A DNA stretch of 57,459 nt from Paenibacillus hunanensis (GTDB taxonomy: Bacteria > Bacillota > Bacilli > Paenibacillales > Paenibacillaceae): the NCBI RefSeq assembly GCF_014645615.1, contig NZ_BMMB01000016.1, positions 1 through 57,459 on the forward strand, in the 5' to 3' direction. How positions within the stretch are numbered: the stretch's first letter is position 1; each line of letters starts with the position of its first letter. Of this stretch, positions 17,126-26,599 are shown in pieces. The position numbers and the translations under genes were made by a program. Below the pieces are notes generated by a model, which was not told the origin of the DNA, searched no databases, and saw nothing but the letters and a program-made list of their open reading frames with translations.

Positions 17126-18502
17126 ATGGTTAGCGATACAATTGCAGCGATTGCTACCGCTGTAGGCGAAGCGAGTATTTCGGTTATTCGTGTGAGCGGA
17201 CCGGAGGCAGTCGCAGAAGTAAGTCATATATTTAAAGGACGCGTTCCACTGGATCAAGCGGATAGTCATACCGTGCATTACGGACATATTATTGATCCAG
17301 CTACTGGCGAACGAGTAGAGGAAGTGCTGGCGACGATTATGCGCGCGCCGCGTTCGTTTACGATGGAGGATGTAATCGAGATTAGCTCGCACGGTGGCGT
17401 AGTTGCTGTGCGTCGTGTGATGGATATTTTGCTACAGCAGCGTATCCGGATTGCGGAGCCGGGTGAGTTTACGAAGCGTGCCTTTTTGAATGGTCGGATT
17501 GACCTGTCGCAGGCAGAAGGCGTTATTGACCTGATTCGTTCCAAATCAGATCGTGCCTTCTCGGTCGCCCTCAAGCAGGTAGAGGGCAAGCTGTCACGCC
17601 AGATTAAGCCATTACAGCAGACATTGATCGAAACGCTGGCGCATATTGAGGTGAATATCGATTATCCTGAGCATGATGTGGAATCCTTTACCGCTGATCT
17701 GATCAAAAACAAGTCGGCTGAAGTGATGACTGAGATCGATAAGCTGCTGCGTACAGCGAATGAAGGTAAGATTTTGCGCGAAGGCATTACAACAGCGATT
17801 GTAGGACGTCCGAATGTGGGTAAGTCCTCCCTGCTTAATGCGTTAGCACATGATAATCGGGCGATTGTAACGGACATTCCGGGTACGACGCGCGATGTGA
17901 TTGAGGAATATGTGACGATTAATAATATTCCGCTCAAGCTGCTGGATACAGCCGGCATTCGTGAAACGATGGATGTGGTGGAAAAGATCGGTGTAGAGCG
18001 CTCGCGTGGTGCAGTTAATGATGCGGATCTATTGCTGTTTGTACTCAATAGCAGCGAGCCGCTGCATGAGGATGAGATTGAGCTAATGGAGCAGATTAGC
18101 GGTCGTCAGGTGATCGTGATTTTGAACAAAATCGATCTGCCGCCACAGCTGGATCGTAGTGTATTGTTGCAGCATTTTAACGAGCAGCAAATTGTCGAGA
18201 TGTCAGTGAAGGATGATCAGGGTGTGGATCGTTTGGAGCAGGCGATCTCGTCGCTGTTCTTTGGCGGAAAGCTGGAAGCAAATGACGTGACCTATGTGAG
18301 TAATGTGCGTCATATCGGTCTGCTCAAGCAGGCGAAGCGCTCGCTACAGGATGCGTATGAAGCAGCCGATCAGTTGATTCCGATCGATATGATTCAGATC
18401 GATGTGCGTCTTGCCTGGGAGCAGCTGGGTGAAATTATCGGTGATTCCGCACCGGATTCGCTGATTGATCAGATCTTCTCGCAGTTCTGTCTCGGAAAAT
18501 AA
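17126..18502 (+). CDS. mnmE: MnmE, tRNA U34 modification GTPase
   Basis: With MnmG it makes the carboxymethylaminomethyl modification at wobble uridine 34. The protein has 458 residues: an N-terminal folate-binding domain, a helical domain, an inserted G domain (GRPNVGKS at about 227-234, then DIPGTTRD) and the obligatory C-terminal CLGK, whose Cys is needed for modification. I prefer the ATG at 17126, 10 nt after GAAGGG; a GTG at 17120 is possible but only 4 nt away. It is separated from mnmG by a structured 525-bp gap. Confidence 0.96.
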   Translation: MVSDTIAAIATAVGEASISVIRVSGPEAVAEVSHIFKGRVPLDQADSHTVHYGHIIDPATGERVEEVLATIMRAPRSFTMEDVIEISSHGGVVAVRRVMDILLQQRIRIAEPGEFTKRAFLNGRIDLSQAEGVIDLIRSKSDRAFSVALKQVEGKLSRQIKPLQQTLIETLAHIEVNIDYPEHDVESFTADLIKNKSAEVMTEIDKLLRTANEGKILREGITTAIVGRPNVGKSSLLNALAHDNRAIVTDIPGTTRDVIEEYVTINNIPLKLLDTAGIRETMDVVEKIGVERSRGAVNDADLLLFVLNSSEPLHEDEIELMEQISGRQVIVILNKIDLPPQLDRSVLLQHFNEQQIVEMSVKDDQGVDRLEQAISSLFFGGKLEANDVTYVSNVRHIGLLKQAKRSLQDAYEAADQLIPIDMIQIDVRLAWEQLGEIIGDSAPDSLIDQIFSQFCLGK

Positions 18503-19027
18503 AACGTATCCACAGGCACAGATGCTCAAATACAGGTGAAAGATGCTTAAAATTTTGATATTTTGCCGATTTTATTGTGGAAAACGTCTATAAAATCGTA
18601 AATTATACGTTATACTACTGGAGTAGCCCTTTTCGATATGGTTGAGGGCTACTCTGACGTGTCTACGGAACGAAACGGGAAGTAGATAGTGGCTGATGAG
18701 ATCGTATGGCTATGAAGTATAGCAGTGATGATCGTATGCGATCACGCTGGAATAGATAGGGATACGTTCTGAGTGATCCTGTGTATAACCTTCAGCCTGC
18801 AAAAGCATAGTAATACAATGGACAAAGTAGGATATTCGACATCGATGAATGACGGTGCTCATTACAATGGAAGGTGATTCAGTTGTGCTTTCCTTAAAGA
18901 GTAACACTTATCCGTCCTTAACCAGTCGATGCCGATATAGAGTCATGATGTGTAGGAAATGGCATTTTATTTATTTTACTTGCAGTCACGATCATATCGT
19001 GGCTTGAGCAATAGAGGAGGAATACCC
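18503..19027. other. structured mnmE-mnmG intergenic region
   Basis: A 525-bp gap with a chain of hairpins: GAGTAGCCC (18621-18629) with GGGCTACTC (18646-18654), then TCTAC/GTAGA, GCTAT/ATAGC, and GTGATGATCG with CGATCAC near 18725-18747. The first has no T-run, so it is not a plain terminator. A DnaA box TGTGTATAA lies at 18780-18788. A reading frame continues upstream of mnmG but lacks a ribosome site. Confidence 0.5.
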
Positions 19028-20914
19028 ATGAGCTATGTGGGTGGAGAATACGACGTTATCGTCATCGGTGCCGGGCATGCAGGCGCTGAAGCAGCACTGG
19101 CTGCGGCACGTATGGGCTGTAGCACACTGATGGTAACGATCAATCTGGACATGATCGCATTTATGCCGTGTAACCCGTCGATCGGTGGTCCAGCAAAAGG
19201 TCATGTGGTGCGTGAGATCGATGCACTGGGCGGCGAAATGGGTCGCAATATCGATAAAACATTTATTCAAATGCGTATGCTGAATACGGGGAAAGGCCCG
19301 GCGGTACATGCACTGCGCGCGCAAGCAGACAAATTCATGTATCAGCACGCAATGAAAGAAACGATGGAAAATGAACCGAATCTGACGCTGCGTCAGGGGA
19401 TGGTAGATCGTCTGATCGTTGAAGATGGCGTATGTACAGGTGTGATTACCCAGACAGGTACGACTTATAAAGGTAAGTCGATCGTGTTGACGACCGGTAC
19501 GTATCTGCGCGGCAAAATCATTATGGGTGAGCTGGCTTATGAGAGCGGCCCGAACAATCAGCAGCCATCGCTCAAGCTGTCCGATCACCTGCGTGAGCTA
19601 GGCTTTGAATTGGTGCGCTTCAAAACAGGTACACCACCGCGTGTACATCGCGATACGATTGATTTTAGCAAAACGGAAATTCAGCCTGGTGATGACCAGC
19701 CGAAGTTCTTCTCCTATGAAACCAAATCGTCCAGCAATGAGCAAATGCCGTGCTGGTTAACGTATACTTCCGAAGAAACGCACCAGATCATCAATGACAA
19801 CCTGCATCGTGCGCCAATGTTCTCCGGTATTATTGAGGGTACAGGCCCACGCTATTGCCCATCGATTGAGGATAAAGTGGTTCGTTTCAGCGACAAGCCG
19901 AAGCACCAGATTTTCTTAGAGCCAGAAGGTAAAAACACATCCGAGTACTACGTACAGGGTCTGTCTACCAGTCTGCCTGAGGATGTACAGCTGCGTGTAC
20001 TGCGCTCCATTCCGGGTATGGAAAATGTTACGATGATGCGTAATGGCTATGCGATCGAATACGATGCTATGGTGCCAACGCAGCTCTGGCCAACACTGGA
20101 AACGAAGCGTGTACCTGGCTTGTTCACAGCCGGTCAGATCAACGGAACGTCTGGCTATGAGGAAGCAGCTGGGCAGGGTGTAATGGCAGGTATTAATGCT
20201 GCTCGCCGTGCACAGGGCAAAGAAGGCATTGTACTGGATCGTTCACAGGGTTATATCGGCGTATTGATCGACGATCTCGTTACCAAAGGCACGAATGAGC
20301 CATATCGTCTGCTCACTTCCCGTGCGGAATATCGTCTATTGCTTCGTCATGACAATGCAGATATGCGTCTGACTGAAATCGGTCATGATATCGGTCTGAT
20401 TACTGAAGATCGCTATCACCGATTCCTCGACAAAAAAGCAAAAGTTGAACGTGAAGTCGAGCGTCTTAGCAAAGTGAAAGTGAAACCAGTTGATGTGAAT
20501 GAGATGCTGGAATCCCGCCAATCTGCACCGCTGCAAAATGGTACTGATCTGCTAACGGTTCTGCGTCGTCCAGAAGTATCGTATGCCGATATCGAAAGCC
20601 TGTCTCCTTCACCAGAGGAATTGACAGAAGACATGAAAGAACAGGTCGAAATTCAGACAAAATATGCTGGTTATATCGAAAAGCAACTTGCCCATGTGGA
20701 GCGTCTGAAAAAGATGGAGAAAAAGAAGCTGCCTGAAGATATCGTGTACGAGGAAGTGAAGGGACTTGCGATTGAAGCACAGCAAAAGCTGGCGAAAATC
20801 CGTCCGCTATCGATTGGACAGGCTTTCCGTATTTCTGGTGTTACACCAGCCGATATTTCGATTCTGCTCGTCTATCTGGAGCACTATAACCGCGTAACAG
20901 CATCCCGGGGGTAA
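19028..20914 (+). CDS. mnmG: MnmG (GidA), tRNA U34 modification enzyme
   Basis: The FAD-dependent partner of MnmE, 628 residues, full length. The Rossmann motif GAGHAG is at 14-19; other family blocks are CNPSIGGPAKGH and RTPTGxPxR-like KTGTPPRVHRDTIDF. GAGGAGG ends about 7 nt before the ATG at 19028; the frame is open further upstream but homology starts here. Its TAA overlaps the rsmG ATG in TAATG, so the two are translationally coupled. Confidence 0.97.
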   Translation: MSYVGGEYDVIVIGAGHAGAEAALAAARMGCSTLMVTINLDMIAFMPCNPSIGGPAKGHVVREIDALGGEMGRNIDKTFIQMRMLNTGKGPAVHALRAQADKFMYQHAMKETMENEPNLTLRQGMVDRLIVEDGVCTGVITQTGTTYKGKSIVLTTGTYLRGKIIMGELAYESGPNNQQPSLKLSDHLRELGFELVRFKTGTPPRVHRDTIDFSKTEIQPGDDQPKFFSYETKSSSNEQMPCWLTYTSEETHQIINDNLHRAPMFSGIIEGTGPRYCPSIEDKVVRFSDKPKHQIFLEPEGKNTSEYYVQGLSTSLPEDVQLRVLRSIPGMENVTMMRNGYAIEYDAMVPTQLWPTLETKRVPGLFTAGQINGTSGYEEAAGQGVMAGINAARRAQGKEGIVLDRSQGYIGVLIDDLVTKGTNEPYRLLTSRAEYRLLLRHDNADMRLTEIGHDIGLITEDRYHRFLDKKAKVEREVERLSKVKVKPVDVNEMLESRQSAPLQNGTDLLTVLRRPEVSYADIESLSPSPEELTEDMKEQVEIQTKYAGYIEKQLAHVERLKKMEKKKLPEDIVYEEVKGLAIEAQQKLAKIRPLSIGQAFRISGVTPADISILLVYLEHYNRVTASRG

Positions 20915-21639
20915 TGATGGATTCGATACAGCAACAATTTACCGATATGCTGGAAGCCAAGGGCATCACACTGGATGAGCGCCAGCTCCAGCAATTTGAA
21001 GCATATTACGAAGAACTTATCACATGGAATGAAAAAATGAATCTGACTGGCATTACAGAGCGAGATCAGGTCTATACGAAGCATTTCTACGATTCGCTTA
21101 CGCTTGCCTTTTATACCGATATGGGTAAGGTCTCAAGCCTGGCTGATATCGGCTCAGGTGCTGGCTTTCCTGGTATTCCGCTTAAAATTGCTTTCCCACA
21201 TCTGAAGCTGCGTATTATTGATTCGCTCAACAAGCGCATCAAATTCCTGCAAAGCGTGGTGGATCGTCTTGGACTAGAAGGTGTTGAGCTAATCCACGGA
21301 CGTGCTGAGGAATGGGGACGCAAGGAAGGCTATCGTGATGCACATGATCTGGTAACCGCCAGAGCCGTTGCACGTCTGGCTGTCCTGAATGAATTCTGCC
21401 TGCCTTTTGTTAAGCCCGGCGGTACATTCGCTGCGATGAAGGGGAGCGACCTGACAGAAGAGATTAAGGAATCTCGTCGTAGTCTCGGTTTGCTTAAAGG
21501 CAAGCTCGATCAGGTGCACCACTTCCAATTGCCAGTCGAGCAATCCGACCGTCATATCGTCCTGATCGAAAAAGAAGCCGCTACACCGGCTAAGTATCCA
21601 CGTAAAGCAGGTACACCGCTGAAAGAGCCGCTGATTTGA
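20914..21639 (+). CDS. rsmG: RsmG (GidB), 16S rRNA G527 methyltransferase
   Basis: A 241-residue SAM-dependent methyltransferase that makes m7G527 in 16S rRNA. The SAM loop is SLADIGSGAGFPGIPLKI near residue 70. The start overlaps the mnmG stop (TAATG); a second ATG directly follows and is an equal candidate. It ends the mnmG-rsmG pair; a tandem repeat and a terminator follow. Confidence 0.96.
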   Translation: MMDSIQQQFTDMLEAKGITLDERQLQQFEAYYEELITWNEKMNLTGITERDQVYTKHFYDSLTLAFYTDMGKVSSLADIGSGAGFPGIPLKIAFPHLKLRIIDSLNKRIKFLQSVVDRLGLEGVELIHGRAEEWGRKEGYRDAHDLVTARAVARLAVLNEFCLPFVKPGGTFAAMKGSDLTEEIKESRRSLGLLKGKLDQVHHFQLPVEQSDRHIVLIEKEAATPAKYPRKAGTPLKEPLI

Positions 21640-21795
21640 TAATGATGGGTATGTAGATGTACAGGTTTATTAGATTGGGTATACATTGTTGATAGGTAGC
21701 TGATATGTGGATTTTTGAATGAATATATGGGTGCTATAGACAATGCTCGCCTAATGCTTACGTTACTATTTAATAATGCTGATAGATATAGAATC

Positions 21796-21849
21796 AGTAA
21801 GAACAAGTAAGAACAAGTAAGAACAAGTAAGAACAAGTAAGAACAAGTA
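21796..21849. repeat. 10-bp tandem repeat, about 5.4 copies
   Basis: AGTAAGAACA is repeated five times without error plus a partial copy. The period is one helical turn, so every copy faces the same side of the DNA. It lies 150 bp after rsmG and directly before the terminator. Confidence 0.95.
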
Positions 21850-21851
21850 TC

Positions 21852-21889
21852 GCCCCTTTACCCACAAGTTAGGATGAAGGGGCTTTTTT
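21852..21889 (+). terminator. rsmG terminator
   Basis: GCCCCTT (21852-21858) pairs with AAGGGGC (21877-21883), followed by TTTTTT. Confidence 0.88.
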
Positions 21890-22036
21890 ATTTCGAGCAG
21901 AAATGTAAAAGAAACATACAGGCGCGTAGGGTGGCTATGATAGAGTTATTCAGACTGAATTAATCATGTAGTGTCTAAAGTGTCTAATGCCTCTAGAGCA
22001 TCTAATAGATAATTTAAGTGGAGTCTTTCATGTGGA

Positions 22037-22052
22037 TGTTTCACGTGGAACA
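22037..22052. other. parS site 1
   Basis: TGTTTCACGTGGAACA. Its reverse complement, TGTTCCACGTGAAACA, fits the Bacillus parS consensus TGTTNCACGTGAAACA exactly. It is about 390 bp upstream of noc and 8.6 kb from oriC, where Spo0J is expected to load. Confidence 0.93.
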
Positions 22053-22429
22053 TTTAGCGCAATCTCCATACTATTTTCAGCACATAACAACATATACAAA
22101 TCCTCATACGCTCCCGTATACAACCATTCACACGAATACGCCCATATTATGATCACTACAATCATTTAAGTAACCAAAACAAGTGCTTCACTACGAAAAA
22201 ACCTGCAAATCACACTAATTTTCCAAAACAATTTCACTACCAAGTTTCACAGAAATTTATTCAGTTATCGTAGGATTATGTATGGAAAAGTGATAAAATG
22301 GGGAGACGAAACATGCCTCAATGTCGGGCATACAGGCAGCGAGTCCGCTTGCCGGTTATCGGTATTTTAAGTACGCCTGCCTTGTATGGACAGGTGCTGC
22401 TATCATAAGATTAGGTGGTCTCATACGGA

Positions 22430-23248
22430 ATGAAAGAACAAATTTCCAAATTGTTTGGCTTGTCCGAACGAGTAAATGGGGATGAAGTCAAACAAATCCC
22501 GGTTGCGAACATCACGACCAGTCCATATCAGCCCCGCACGATATTTGACGATGCAAAGATCGATGAGTTATGCCAGACGATCAAGACGCATGGCATCATT
22601 CAGCCGATTGTTGTGCGCGTACGCGATGGAAAATATGAGATTATCGCAGGTGAACGACGCTGGAGAGCAGTAAGCAAGCTTGGCTTGCCGACGATTCCAG
22701 CGATTGTACGTGAATTTAACGATTCGCAAGCTGCTTCAATTGCATTAATCGAGAACCTGCAACGTGAGGGATTAACCTCTATCGAGGAAGCGATCGCTTA
22801 TCAGAAGCTGCTTGATCTGCACGCTCTCACACAGGAAAGCCTGGCGCAGCGATTGGGCAAAAGCCAGTCGACCATCGCCAACAAGATTCGTCTGCTACAG
22901 CTTCCCGAGGATATTAAGCAGGCGCTCATGGCTCGTCAATTGACCGAGCGTCATGCACGTGCGCTGTTATCACTCGATAGTGAGGAATTACAGCTGCGTA
23001 TTATGAAGGAAGTTATCGAAAAAGAACTAAATGTGAAGCAGACCGAAGCGCGGGTTGCTTTTTACAAGGAGAAAAGTCAGACCAAGAAGAAATCCAAGCG
23101 TGTCTCGTACAGCAAGGATGTTCGTCTGGCATTGAATACGATTCGTCAGTCGATCGATATGGTATCCGGCTCCGGTCTTGCGATTGATACATCGGAACAG
23201 GATCATGATGATCATTACGAGATCGTGATTAAAATACCAAAGCGCTGA
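22430..23248 (+). CDS. noc: Noc, nucleoid occlusion protein (ParB family)
   Basis: A 272-residue ParB-like DNA-binding CTPase that blocks Z-ring assembly over the nucleoid. It has an N-terminal amphipathic start (MKEQISKLFGL) expected to touch the membrane, the CTP-binding GERRWRA motif, and a helix-turn-helix around LAQRLGKSQSTIANKIRLL. It is called Noc rather than Spo0J by position (rsmG-noc-soj-spo0J), by the SKLFGL N-terminus and because a second ParB follows soj. The ATG at 22430 has AGGTGG 11 nt upstream; an upstream GTG at 22415 is less likely. Confidence 0.92.
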   Translation: MKEQISKLFGLSERVNGDEVKQIPVANITTSPYQPRTIFDDAKIDELCQTIKTHGIIQPIVVRVRDGKYEIIAGERRWRAVSKLGLPTIPAIVREFNDSQAASIALIENLQREGLTSIEEAIAYQKLLDLHALTQESLAQRLGKSQSTIANKIRLLQLPEDIKQALMARQLTERHARALLSLDSEELQLRIMKEVIEKELNVKQTEARVAFYKEKSQTKKKSKRVSYSKDVRLALNTIRQSIDMVSGSGLAIDTSEQDHDDHYEIVIKIPKR

Positions 23249-23328
23249 CAGAAAGGCGGCATGATGCCGCTTTTTCTGTATCCACAAAGCCGTACATCAA
23301 GTGACTTTCTAACATTGGGGTGAAGTAG

Positions 23329-24090
23329 TTGTCCAAAGTGATTGCCATAGCGAATCAAAAAGGTGGGGTCGGCAAGACGACAACATCTGTAAATCTGGGC
23401 GCTTGTCTGGCTACGCTGGGCAAACGTGTGTTGTTGATTGATATCGACCCGCAGGGCAATACGACAAGCGGTGTTGGTATCAATAAGGCGGATGTGGAAA
23501 ATTGTATTTACGATGTTATCATTAATGATATAGCACCAGGGGATGCCGTACAGTCTACAGCGATTGAAGGTCTGGATATTATTCCTGCGACGATTCAGCT
23601 GGCTGGGGCAGAGGTGGAGCTGGTGCCTGCCATCTCGCGTGAGCTGCGTCTCAAAAATGCGATTGAGCAGGTCAAGCAGGGGTACGATTACATACTGATT
23701 GATTGTCCGCCTTCGCTTGGCATTTTGACGATTAATTCTCTAACGGCTGCCAATTCGGTCATTATTCCGATCCAGTGCGAGTATTATGCGCTGGAGGGGT
23801 TGAGTCAATTGCTCAATACCGTGCGACTTGTGCAAAAGCACCTGAATACAAGCCTACAAATTGAGGGTGTGCTGCTCACTATGCTGGATGCACGTACGAA
23901 CCTTGGCTTGCAGGTAATTGAAGAAGTGAAAAAGTATTTTCAGGATAAGGTCTATCGGACGATTATTCCGCGTAATGTACGACTGGGTGAAGCGCCTTCC
24001 CATGGCAAAGCGATCATCACCTATGATCCGCGTTCCAAGGGCGCAGAGGTGTATTTAGAGCTGGCAAAGGAAGTGGTATCGTATGAGTAA
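23329..24090 (+). CDS. soj: Soj/ParA chromosome partitioning ATPase
   Basis: A 253-residue ParA-type ATPase. The deviant Walker A KGGVGKTT is at 11-18, followed by DIDPQGNTTSG and DCPPSLG. It works with Spo0J in origin segregation and, in Bacillus, regulates DnaA. The start is TTG with GGGGTG about 6 nt upstream. It overlaps spo0J by 8 bp, showing translational coupling. Confidence 0.96.
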   Translation: MSKVIAIANQKGGVGKTTTSVNLGACLATLGKRVLLIDIDPQGNTTSGVGINKADVENCIYDVIINDIAPGDAVQSTAIEGLDIIPATIQLAGAEVELVPAISRELRLKNAIEQVKQGYDYILIDCPPSLGILTINSLTAANSVIIPIQCEYYALEGLSQLLNTVRLVQKHLNTSLQIEGVLLTMLDARTNLGLQVIEEVKKYFQDKVYRTIIPRNVRLGEAPSHGKAIITYDPRSKGAEVYLELAKEVVSYE

Positions 24091-24931
24091 ACGTCTCGGT
24101 AAGGGACTGGATGCGCTGATTCCTTCCCTGTCTGTAAGCGAGGATGATAAAGTGATCGAAATTCCAATCAAAGAGCTGCGTCCGAATCCGTACCAGCCAC
24201 GTAAATCATTTGACGATGAAGGCATGCAGGAGCTGGCAGATTCGATCGCTCAGCATGGTGTTATTCAACCGATTATTGTCCGTAAGGTTCTAAAGGGATA
24301 TGAGATTATTGCGGGTGAGCGTCGTTTCCGTGCCGCACAAACCGCCGGGAAAACGACCATTCCAGCTGTCGTGCGTACGTTCAGCGACCAGCAGGTGATG
24401 GAGATTGCGCTGATCGAGAATTTACAGCGTGAGAACCTGAATGCGATGGAAATCGCGACTGCATATCAAGGCTTGATGGATGAGTTTAAGCTCACTCAGG
24501 AGGATCTATCCGCGCGTGTAGGTAAATCTCGTTCCCATATCGCCAACTTCCTGCGACTGCTTTCGTTACCAGAAGAGATCAAAGAATATGTTTCACGTGG
24601 AACATTATCGATGGGACATGCACGTGCTCTTGCCAGTATTAAAAAAGAGGATCTGCTGCTGGCGATTGCTCATAAGGCGATCGAAGGCGAATGGAGTGTG
24701 CGTCAGCTAGAGGAAGCTGTGCAAAATCTGGAGAACAAGCGTAAAGGTAATGAGGCTGATACGAATAAAAAAGCCGATCCTTATCTGGCTGATCTGGAGC
24801 ATACGCTACGTGATCGTTTCCAAACGACGGTGAAGATTCGTAACAGCAGCAAGGATAAAGGGAAAATCGAGTTGAGCTATCATAACCGTCAGGAGCTGGA
24901 ACGCCTGCTTGAGCTGTTTAATAAGCTTTAA
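24083..24931 (+). CDS. spo0J: Spo0J/ParB, parS-binding partition protein
   Basis: A 282-residue ParB CTPase that loads at parS, spreads as a clamp and recruits SMC. Domains: N-terminal CTP domain with PYQPRKSFDD and GERRFRA, a helix-turn-helix (LSARVGKSRSHIANFLRLL) and a C-terminal dimer domain. A parS site lies within the gene, as in Bacillus subtilis spo0J. It shares its first 8 bp with the end of soj. Confidence 0.96.
   Translation: MSKRLGKGLDALIPSLSVSEDDKVIEIPIKELRPNPYQPRKSFDDEGMQELADSIAQHGVIQPIIVRKVLKGYEIIAGERRFRAAQTAGKTTIPAVVRTFSDQQVMEIALIENLQRENLNAMEIATAYQGLMDEFKLTQEDLSARVGKSRSHIANFLRLLSLPEEIKEYVSRGTLSMGHARALASIKKEDLLLAIAHKAIEGEWSVRQLEEAVQNLENKRKGNEADTNKKADPYLADLEHTLRDRFQTTVKIRNSSKDKGKIELSYHNRQELERLLELFNKL
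24589..24604. other. parS site 2, inside spo0J
   Basis: TGTTTCACGTGGAACA, identical to the site at 22037 and a full match to the parS consensus on the minus strand. It is read through as codons in spo0J. Confidence 0.93.
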
Positions 24932-25318
24932 TGTAGTGGCAGGAATCAGTCTAGGCAGGTTTTGATGCGATATGTTGCGATGATAAGAGAATGTAGTGAC
25001 ATGCTGATACATTTAAGAATAAGTGTAAAGTGAATACGAACGCTGCGAATTACAGCTTGATCTTTATACTGCTGATTTTATACTTCGGAATGAGGTATAG
25101 ACTTCGCGGTATGGGTATAGCCAATAATTTCAAAGGAACATCATTCTAAGGCTGATCAGGCGCCCGTCTTTATCATGTCGGGCGTCTTTTCTTATGGATA
25201 GACGATTGAGATTCAGGATGATAGTGTGCAAGCGTGCAGGGAATTGGAATAGGGATGAACAACAAGACAGCTATTCGCGATGTATGAGCAAGGATAGATA
25301 GCTGGTGGAGGGTGCACA
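24932..25318. other. spo0J to cysteine-desulfurase intergenic region
   Basis: A 387-bp gap with the spo0J terminator at 25161-25192 and no reading frame I can support. The stretch before the terminator has only weak inverted repeats. Confidence 0.6.
25161..25192 (+). terminator. spo0J-region terminator
   Basis: CGCCCG (25161-25166) pairs with CGGGCG (25179-25184), followed by TCTTTTCTT. It lies 230 bp after spo0J, with no gene between. Confidence 0.8.
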
Positions 25319-26509
25319 TTGAACGTTCAAAAATCAGCCAGAAAAGCGACATCGGACGATATTATTTATTTGGATCATGCGGCGACATCATGGCCTAAGC
25401 CACCTGCTGTGCTGGAGGCTGTTCAGCATGCGCTTTTGCACGAATCTGCTAACCCGGGTCGAGGTAGCCATCGCATGGCAGTGCAGGCGAGTCGTACGCT
25501 ACTCAAGGCGAGACAGCAGCTTGCCAGACTGCTGGATGTGCGCAATCCAGTTGATATTGCGTTTACGGCAAATACAACGATAGCGCTCAATATGGCGATT
25601 TTCGGCTATGTGCGTCCAGGTGATCATGTGATTGCGACGATGACAGAGCATAACTCGGTGTGGCGTCCACTAGAAGCACTAAAACGCTCTACAGGTATAC
25701 AGGTAACGTATATTCCTGTTGATGCCTGTGGACAGCTGGATCTACATGAGGTGGATCAGGCGTTCACTGCTCAGACTCGTCTATTGATCTGTAATCACAG
25801 CTCCAATCTGTTAGGCAGCATTTTGCCTGCGGCAGAGCTGGCGCAGCTTGCTCATCGGCATGGCGCTCGTATCCTGCTGGATATTGCACAAAGTGCCGGG
25901 CATATTCCGGTTAAGCTACAGGAGTGGGAGATCGATATGGCGGCGTTCCCAGGGCATAAAGGTCTGCTCGGTCCGCAGGGTACAGGTGGCTTATACATTG
26001 CACCTGAGCTTGATCTGTCTCCTTGGCTATATGGAGGCACCGGCAGTCAATCAGAGGAAGCAGATCAGCCATCGGTTCGTCCAGATCGATATGAGCCAGG
26101 TACGCCCAATACGCCTGGAATTGCAGGACTGGCAGCAGGGGTTCAATACGTACTTGATCAGGGGATTGAATCGATCGCTGCTCATGAACAGCAGCTTGTC
26201 GCACGTCTATGGGATGGCTTATCAGATATCAAGGGCTTGCGAGTGCTAGGGCCAGCGGCAGATGAGCCGCGTACCGGTATCGTTTCGTTTGTTATGGAGC
26301 AGCAAGACCCGGCACAGATTGCCTTTCAACTGGATCGGCAATATGGCATCGCTGTGCGAGCGGGTATGCATTGTACACCGCTGGCACACCGTATGGCAGG
26401 TACGGTAGCGACAGGCGCAGTACGAGCCAGTGTCGGCTACGGGACAACCGAACAGCATGTCGATCAGCTATTGGAGGCTGTACAGTTCATTCAGCGTACA
26501 GCAAAGTAG
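25319..26509 (+). CDS. Class V aminotransferase, cysteine desulfurase-like
   Basis: A 396-residue PLP enzyme of the NifS/SufS fold. Visible are IYLDHAATSWPKPP at 16-29, the stretch TEHNSVWRP near 109, LLDIAQSAGH near 186, the PLP lysine K214 in FPGHKGLLGPQGTGG, and an active-site Cys352 in RAGMHCTPLAH. This matches the cysteine desulfurase family often found near DUF3343 proteins. The expected reaction moves sulfur (or selenium) from cysteine to a carrier; the acceptor is unknown. The start is TTG with GGAGGG 6 nt upstream. It stands alone between terminator-bounded gaps, one gene away from the DUF3343 gene at 27650. Confidence 0.88.
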   Translation: MNVQKSARKATSDDIIYLDHAATSWPKPPAVLEAVQHALLHESANPGRGSHRMAVQASRTLLKARQQLARLLDVRNPVDIAFTANTTIALNMAIFGYVRPGDHVIATMTEHNSVWRPLEALKRSTGIQVTYIPVDACGQLDLHEVDQAFTAQTRLLICNHSSNLLGSILPAAELAQLAHRHGARILLDIAQSAGHIPVKLQEWEIDMAAFPGHKGLLGPQGTGGLYIAPELDLSPWLYGGTGSQSEEADQPSVRPDRYEPGTPNTPGIAGLAAGVQYVLDQGIESIAAHEQQLVARLWDGLSDIKGLRVLGPAADEPRTGIVSFVMEQQDPAQIAFQLDRQYGIAVRAGMHCTPLAHRMAGTVATGAVRASVGYGTTEQHVDQLLEAVQFIQRTAK

Positions 26510-26599
26510 AGGATCGTCGATTAAGCTATGAAATGTAGCGAATGCACAAGCAAATGGTACAGGGCACATCGATCAAAATGATAGATGCAAATAAAAAAA

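Larger units (their letters stand above)
21640..22429. other. rsmG-noc intergenic region
   Basis: About 790 bp with no gene I can support. In order it holds a 10-bp tandem repeat (21796-21849), a terminator (21852-21889), a duplicated GTGTCTAA and near-palindrome around 21970-22005, a parS site (22037-22052), and three hairpins just before noc (22313-22395). Confidence 0.6.

Noticed and set aside
21796..21849. CRISPR-like array
   Set aside because: Units are 10 bp with no spacers; a simple tandem repeat.
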